From Microcaldota archaeon (GTDB lineage: Archaea; Micrarchaeota; Micrarchaeia; Anstonellales; Bilamarchaeaceae): a stretch of 6,669 nt of DNA. This document shows, piece by piece, positions 4,299-6,669 of the stretch. The stretch covers positions 1 to 6,669 of the forward strand of contig JAHFGR010000066.1 of the NCBI GenBank assembly GCA_023247345.1, read 5' to 3'. A program made the translations under genes and the position numbers. The notes under the pieces are model-generated. The model was given only the letters and a program-made list of their open reading frames with translations, was not told where the DNA came from and did not search any database. How positions within the stretch are numbered: the first letter of the stretch is position 1; each line of letters begins with the position of its first letter.

Positions 4299-5261
4299 AT
4301 GAAGAACATGATAAGACCGGCCATAAGCAGGAGGGTAGAATCTAGAAGCAATGGGCAGTTGACTACTGCGAGTAGTCGCTTCGGCAGATATGATCCAATG
4401 GATAAGCACGAGGCTAGAGGGTTGAAGGTAGAGGGAACTGAACTCGAAAGACTAAGAGCAAGAAGAGAAATGTTAAGGTCAATGACACCTGAAAAAGCAT
4501 CGGAAGTAATAGAATTTCATAAAGGCTTAAACTTATTTCAAGCGCTCGCCTTAGCAAAAAGAGAAGGAAAAATAATCGTTCCTCACTTTGTTCATGACAG
4601 GATTTTAACAGAAACTAAAGATCCTGAAGAGCGAAGCTCTCCCGATTGTTCTGATAGAACAATGGGCATCTTGTCGCCTAGAGCGACAAGCTTGTTGGGA
4701 GATCGAGAACGAAGTTCGAGAGATTTGTCCAAGGGACAAACAGATCGTGACCGAAGGTCACGAGATGAAGAATACTTGAAACAAAATTATCCGGTATGGA
4801 CTGGAACCCTAGTTATCTACGAAGCACCAGACAAATCTTTTGGCGAGCAAGTTGTATTTAGTTGGAAAGCGATTAGTATAGATTATTCTATTTCTTTTAC
4901 TATTCCAGAGCAATTCAGAGGAAAGATAAATTGTGCACTAGTAGTTGAACATCCTGACTTTGAGCTTGTTGATTTAGGAAATAACAGATACGAACTAAAA
5001 GTAGTCGATGAACGGAGCGTTCATCAAATTCAGAGCTTTGCTAAAGAAGATGGTTGGCACAATTACGATGAAAAATCTAGGGTTCCTATTGGCGCAAAAG
5101 TAAAACATGATGTTGATCATGGCATTGATCATACAATTAGACATCTCTGGAGAAGTCGTAATTTCTATATTGGTCCTGTTAAACGTGCCATCTTCAGCTA
5201 CGGGCGTCACTTCCAAGCAGAAGGTCAGTTGTTTTTTGATTCTCTGGTGGCGTTGTTCTAA
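4299..5261 (+). CDS. Unknown protein carrying an in-frame palindromic insertion
   Basis: 320 residues from the ATG at 4299; ATG 4308 is equally possible and ATG 4398 conceivable. I cannot assign a function. The N-terminal part is basic and probably disordered. A helical segment (about 60-108) includes FHKGLNLFQALALAKREGKI and ends VHDRILTETKD. Residues 109-156 are an Arg/Ser/Asp-rich insert made of DNA hairpins. Residues 157-320 resume as a globular-looking, beta-rich domain: YPVWTGTLVIYEAPDKSFGE, a strand series through CALVVEHPDFELVDLGNNRY, then a His/Asp-rich stretch (HDVDHGIDHTIRH) before an aromatic C-terminus. Joining TKD directly to DEEYLKQNYPVW gives a smooth sequence, as expected if the insert is recent. 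It reminds me of unnamed proteins of small-genome archaea, but I cannot verify this. No signal peptide or membrane helix is evident. It diverges from the kinase and converges on the ABC permease with a 23-base gap. Confidence 0.75.
   Translation: MKNMIRPAISRRVESRSNGQLTTASSRFGRYDPMDKHEARGLKVEGTELERLRARREMLRSMTPEKASEVIEFHKGLNLFQALALAKREGKIIVPHFVHDRILTETKDPEERSSPDCSDRTMGILSPRATSLLGDRERSSRDLSKGQTDRDRRSRDEEYLKQNYPVWTGTLVIYEAPDKSFGEQVVFSWKAISIDYSISFTIPEQFRGKINCALVVEHPDFELVDLGNNRYELKVVDERSVHQIQSFAKEDGWHNYDEKSRVPIGAKVKHDVDHGIDHTIRHLWRSRNFYIGPVKRAIFSYGRHFQAEGQLFFDSLVALF
4361..4377. repeat. Perfect 7-base triloop hairpin in the N-terminal coding part
   Basis: GACTACT (4361-4367), loop GCG, AGTAGTC (4371-4377). 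It lies in the basic, low-complexity N-terminal part of the 4299-5261 gene and has the 3-base-loop geometry of the main array. Confidence 0.55.
4623..4766. repeat. Six-hairpin palindromic array inserted in frame (48 codons)
   Basis: Six consecutive inverted repeats fill this block: AGAGC-GAA-GCTCT (4628-4640), ATTGTTCT-GAT-AGAACAAT (4645-4663), CTTGTCGC-CTAGA-GCGACAAG (4670-4690), GAAC-GAA-GTTC (4707-4717), TTTGTCC-AAG-GGACAAA (4724-4740), and TCGTGACC-GAA-GGTCACGA (4745-4763). TCTCCC (4638-4643) also pairs with GGGAGA (4697-4702), enclosing the second and third hairpins. GAT codons recur at the unit boundaries (4620-4622, 4644-4646, 4701-4704 region, 4743-4746 region, 4764-4766). Three units translate to related peptides: DPEERSSPD, DRERSSRD and DRDRRSRD. 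The block is exactly 144 bases and bounded by GAT, compatible with in-frame insertion and 3-base duplication. It resembles in concept the Rickettsia palindromic elements; no family can be named. Confidence 0.8.
5007..5025. repeat. Perfect 8-base triloop hairpin in coding sequence
   Basis: GATGAACG (5007-5014), loop GAG, CGTTCATC (5018-5025). It encodes DERSVH in the C-terminal domain. It has the same 3-base loop and begins at a GAT codon like the array units, but here the peptide fits the surrounding fold, so it may be a fixed old copy or chance. Confidence 0.5.
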
Positions 5262-5273
5262 TTCGATCGAATT
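5260..5273. terminator. 14-base perfect palindrome between convergent genes
   Basis: AATTCGATCGAATT is its own reverse complement. It begins in the stop codon of the plus-strand gene (TAA 5259-5261) and ends 11 bases before the end of the minus-strand gene. Bidirectional termination is possible, but there is no loop or strong T run, so a protein-binding site or chance is equally plausible. Confidence 0.3.
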
Positions 5274-5284
5274 CTTTGATGTAA

Positions 5285-6669
5285 TTAGTTCTTCATTCTT
5301 AGATGTATCACAATAACCGCAGCCGCATTAAGCGCTAAAACATAATAAATCAAATTCGGAACAACGCTCGTACTAGGTGTATTGTAAATTATCACTGATT
5401 GCATGCCGGTTATACCTTGCGAAAGTGGGCTCGCCTCTCCTACCTGCGCCATAAAAGAAGGCATAAAATCAAAAGGGAATATTAAACCAGACATGAAAAG
5501 CAAGGGCAAACCAATTACGAGCGACGCCAAAAACGCAGTTGCCTCGGAGTCAGAATAAGCCGCAATGATAAAACCAAGTGCATTAAAGACTATCATCATC
5601 AATACGCCAACAGTTATCAAGTAAGAGATCGTCTCGATACTAGTTATTGAAAATGCGTTGTACAATAGCGAGGACATTAATAACAATATCAAAAGCTGTG
5701 GAAATAGTACGATCGCATAACTTATTATCTTTATCGCAGCGTACTCTATCGAAGATATTTGAGATATAAAAATGCGTTCTAACGTGCCATTCATTTTTTC
5801 CCGCACCAGTGAGGTGGAAGATAAAAACAACGATAAAAACATCATTATAATTGGCACTAGGCCAGGCAGCAGGAACTCGAAAAATGTTTTTTTCTCAAAA
5901 GCGTTTAATGATTTCAAATCAATAGGCGAGACGACTGCCAACGGATCGCGGGCCGTTATTTCTTTTATCTGCTGCTTTGCATTATCTATAAGAGCGCCCA
6001 TTTGGTCTGATTTTTCTATCAGTGCTCCGCTCGCAGCAAGCGCTTCATTAAGCGTTTCTAGAGCGTCTCTTCTGTTATTTTTTAATGTCTCTACGAAGTT
6101 ATTCAGATCATTTATCTTTGATTTTGAGAGATCAGTAGCAACTAAACTTTCATTTATTTTTAATTTGAACTCCTGCACTGTCTGGTTTGTATCATTGAGA
6201 TCTCGTCTGGCCTGCCTTATTTTGAATAATCTGTCATCAACGCTAGTTTTTACATTGCCCATGCTCTTGTTGACCGCATTCACAGATCCGCATATGCTTG
6301 CATTGTCTGTTGCAGTACAATTTAACAGTCTGGAGGTATTAGAAATACTGTCAGCCGCATCGTTAACAATCATGCTTATATTTAGTAAATCGTTTTCTGA
6401 TTGAACGAGCGCATTATCATAATTTGCAAATCTGCTTTCTATTGCTGTGAGATTTTCGTTCGCGCTATTTAATGCCAAACCAGCATCTACGATTGTTTTA
6501 TTCGCATCACCAAGCGCATTAGTCATAACACTAAAATCAATAGATTCTAATTGTTCTTTTGTTTGTTTCAGTTTTACAGTTATTTCATTTGCTTTATTCT
6601 TGGCATCGTTCGTTTCATTCTTTAATCCGCTTAACCTTTGATCTGCCTCTTCAAGTTTTTTCCAAATAG
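5285..6669 (-). CDS. ABC-2 type transporter permease with coiled-coil ectodomain, N-terminus missing
   Basis: The frame is open to the right edge, giving 460 complete codons and no true start; the ATG at 6524-6526 is internal, since coiled-coil sequence continues upstream of it. The first 260 or so residues are a heptad-like, Asn/Ala/Leu-rich coiled coil with about ten N-x-S/T sequons and two Cys nine residues apart (NCTATDNASIC), suggesting an extracytoplasmic, possibly glycosylated domain. The C-terminal 200 residues are the ABC-2 membrane domain: five hydrophobic segments, the cytoplasmic turn REKMNGTLERIFISQIS after the first, and the signature LLFMSGLIFPFDFMPSFM, then ASPLSQGITGM. This layout resembles YhgE/Pip-like exporters, which have one N-terminal membrane helix (expected beyond the edge), a long external region and a permease core. 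It would need a separate ATPase subunit, not seen here. Substrate unknown. The gene ends 23 bases from the convergent gene. Confidence 0.88.
   Translation of the reverse strand, partial: IWKKLEEADQRLSGLKNETNDAKNKANEITVKLKQTKEQLESIDFSVMTNALGDANKTIVDAGLALNSANENLTAIESRFANYDNALVQSENDLLNISMIVNDAADSISNTSRLLNCTATDNASICGSVNAVNKSMGNVKTSVDDRLFKIRQARRDLNDTNQTVQEFKLKINESLVATDLSKSKINDLNNFVETLKNNRRDALETLNEALAASGALIEKSDQMGALIDNAKQQIKEITARDPLAVVSPIDLKSLNAFEKKTFFEFLLPGLVPIIMMFLSLFLSSTSLVREKMNGTLERIFISQISSIEYAAIKIISYAIVLFPQLLILLLMSSLLYNAFSITSIETISYLITVGVLMMIVFNALGFIIAAYSDSEATAFLASLVIGLPLLFMSGLIFPFDFMPSFMAQVGEASPLSQGITGMQSVIIYNTPSTSVVPNLIYYVLALNAAAVIVIHLRMKN

Noticed and set aside
4218..4409. 64-residue N-terminal extension of the kinase reading frame
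   Set aside because: It would bury the strong TATA-like box at 4239-4248, has no kinase-like content, and runs antisense to the start of the divergent gene.
4623..4766. Insertion sequence or intein as explanation of the coding insert
   Set aside because: At 48 codons, with no transposase, splice-junction Cys/Ser or terminal inverted repeats beyond the hairpins, neither fits.
4995..5316. Frames overlapping the end of the 4299-5261 gene on both strands
   Set aside because: Shadows of the better-supported coding frame; no promoter or domain evidence.
5772..6404. 210-codon plus-strand reading frame
   Set aside because: It is antisense to the well-supported ABC permease. Its Ser/Phe-rich composition is what the reverse complement of the coiled-coil sequence yields.

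Overview
The window reads as an AT-rich chromosomal segment of an archaeon. The evidence is a Rad50-type ATPase start whose closest match I know is archaeal Rad50, TATA-like boxes about 20-27 bases ahead of most start codons, and no clear Shine-Dalgarno sites at those starts (leaderless-style transcription). A small-genome DPANN-type archaeon is my guess. That lineage is an inference from gene content and from remembered resemblance of the 4299-5261 protein to unnamed archaeal proteins; no database search was possible.

Layout. Positions 1-128 (minus) hold the first 42 codons of a Rad50/SMC-like ATPase running off the left edge. It diverges from an unrecognised 312-residue protein (229-1167, plus) across a 100-base gap with two TATA-like boxes and an inverted repeat. 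Positions 1168-1660 contain no credible protein but many nested and local complementary segments, a self-complementary 15-base direct repeat and a TATA-like box at the upstream edge: a candidate structured RNA of about 440 nt. Next is an orphan RnfD/NqrB-family membrane protein (1661-2455, plus). A 311-base convergent gap (2456-2766) is crowded with short inverted repeats. Two minus-strand genes follow: a bacterial-style Ser/Thr protein kinase (3303-4217) and, downstream, a YkgJ-type cysteine-cluster protein (2767-3264). Divergent from the kinase is a 320-residue protein of unknown function (4299-5261, plus). Convergent with it is an ABC-2 type permease (5285-6669, minus) with a long coiled-coil, Asn-Thr/Ser-rich ectodomain; its N-terminus lies beyond the right edge.

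The most unusual signal is in the 4299-5261 gene. A 144-base, exactly 48-codon block (4623-4766), bounded by GAT codons, is almost wholly built of six consecutive short hairpins, mostly with 3-base loops. It encodes an Arg/Ser/Asp-rich, probably disordered stretch inside otherwise globular-looking sequence. A related tandem triloop-hairpin cluster sits in the intergenic region near 2523-2559, and two further perfect triloop hairpins occur elsewhere in the same gene. This looks like a palindromic element family that can enter coding sequence in frame, similar in concept to Rickettsia palindromic elements but not recognisably the same.

The genes do not form one pathway. They look like a patchwork of single transcription units: DNA repair, a putative redox membrane protein, signalling, a metal-cluster protein and an exporter. 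The only plausible co-directional pair is kinase plus YkgJ protein, and even there the 38-base gap carries its own TATA-like box.
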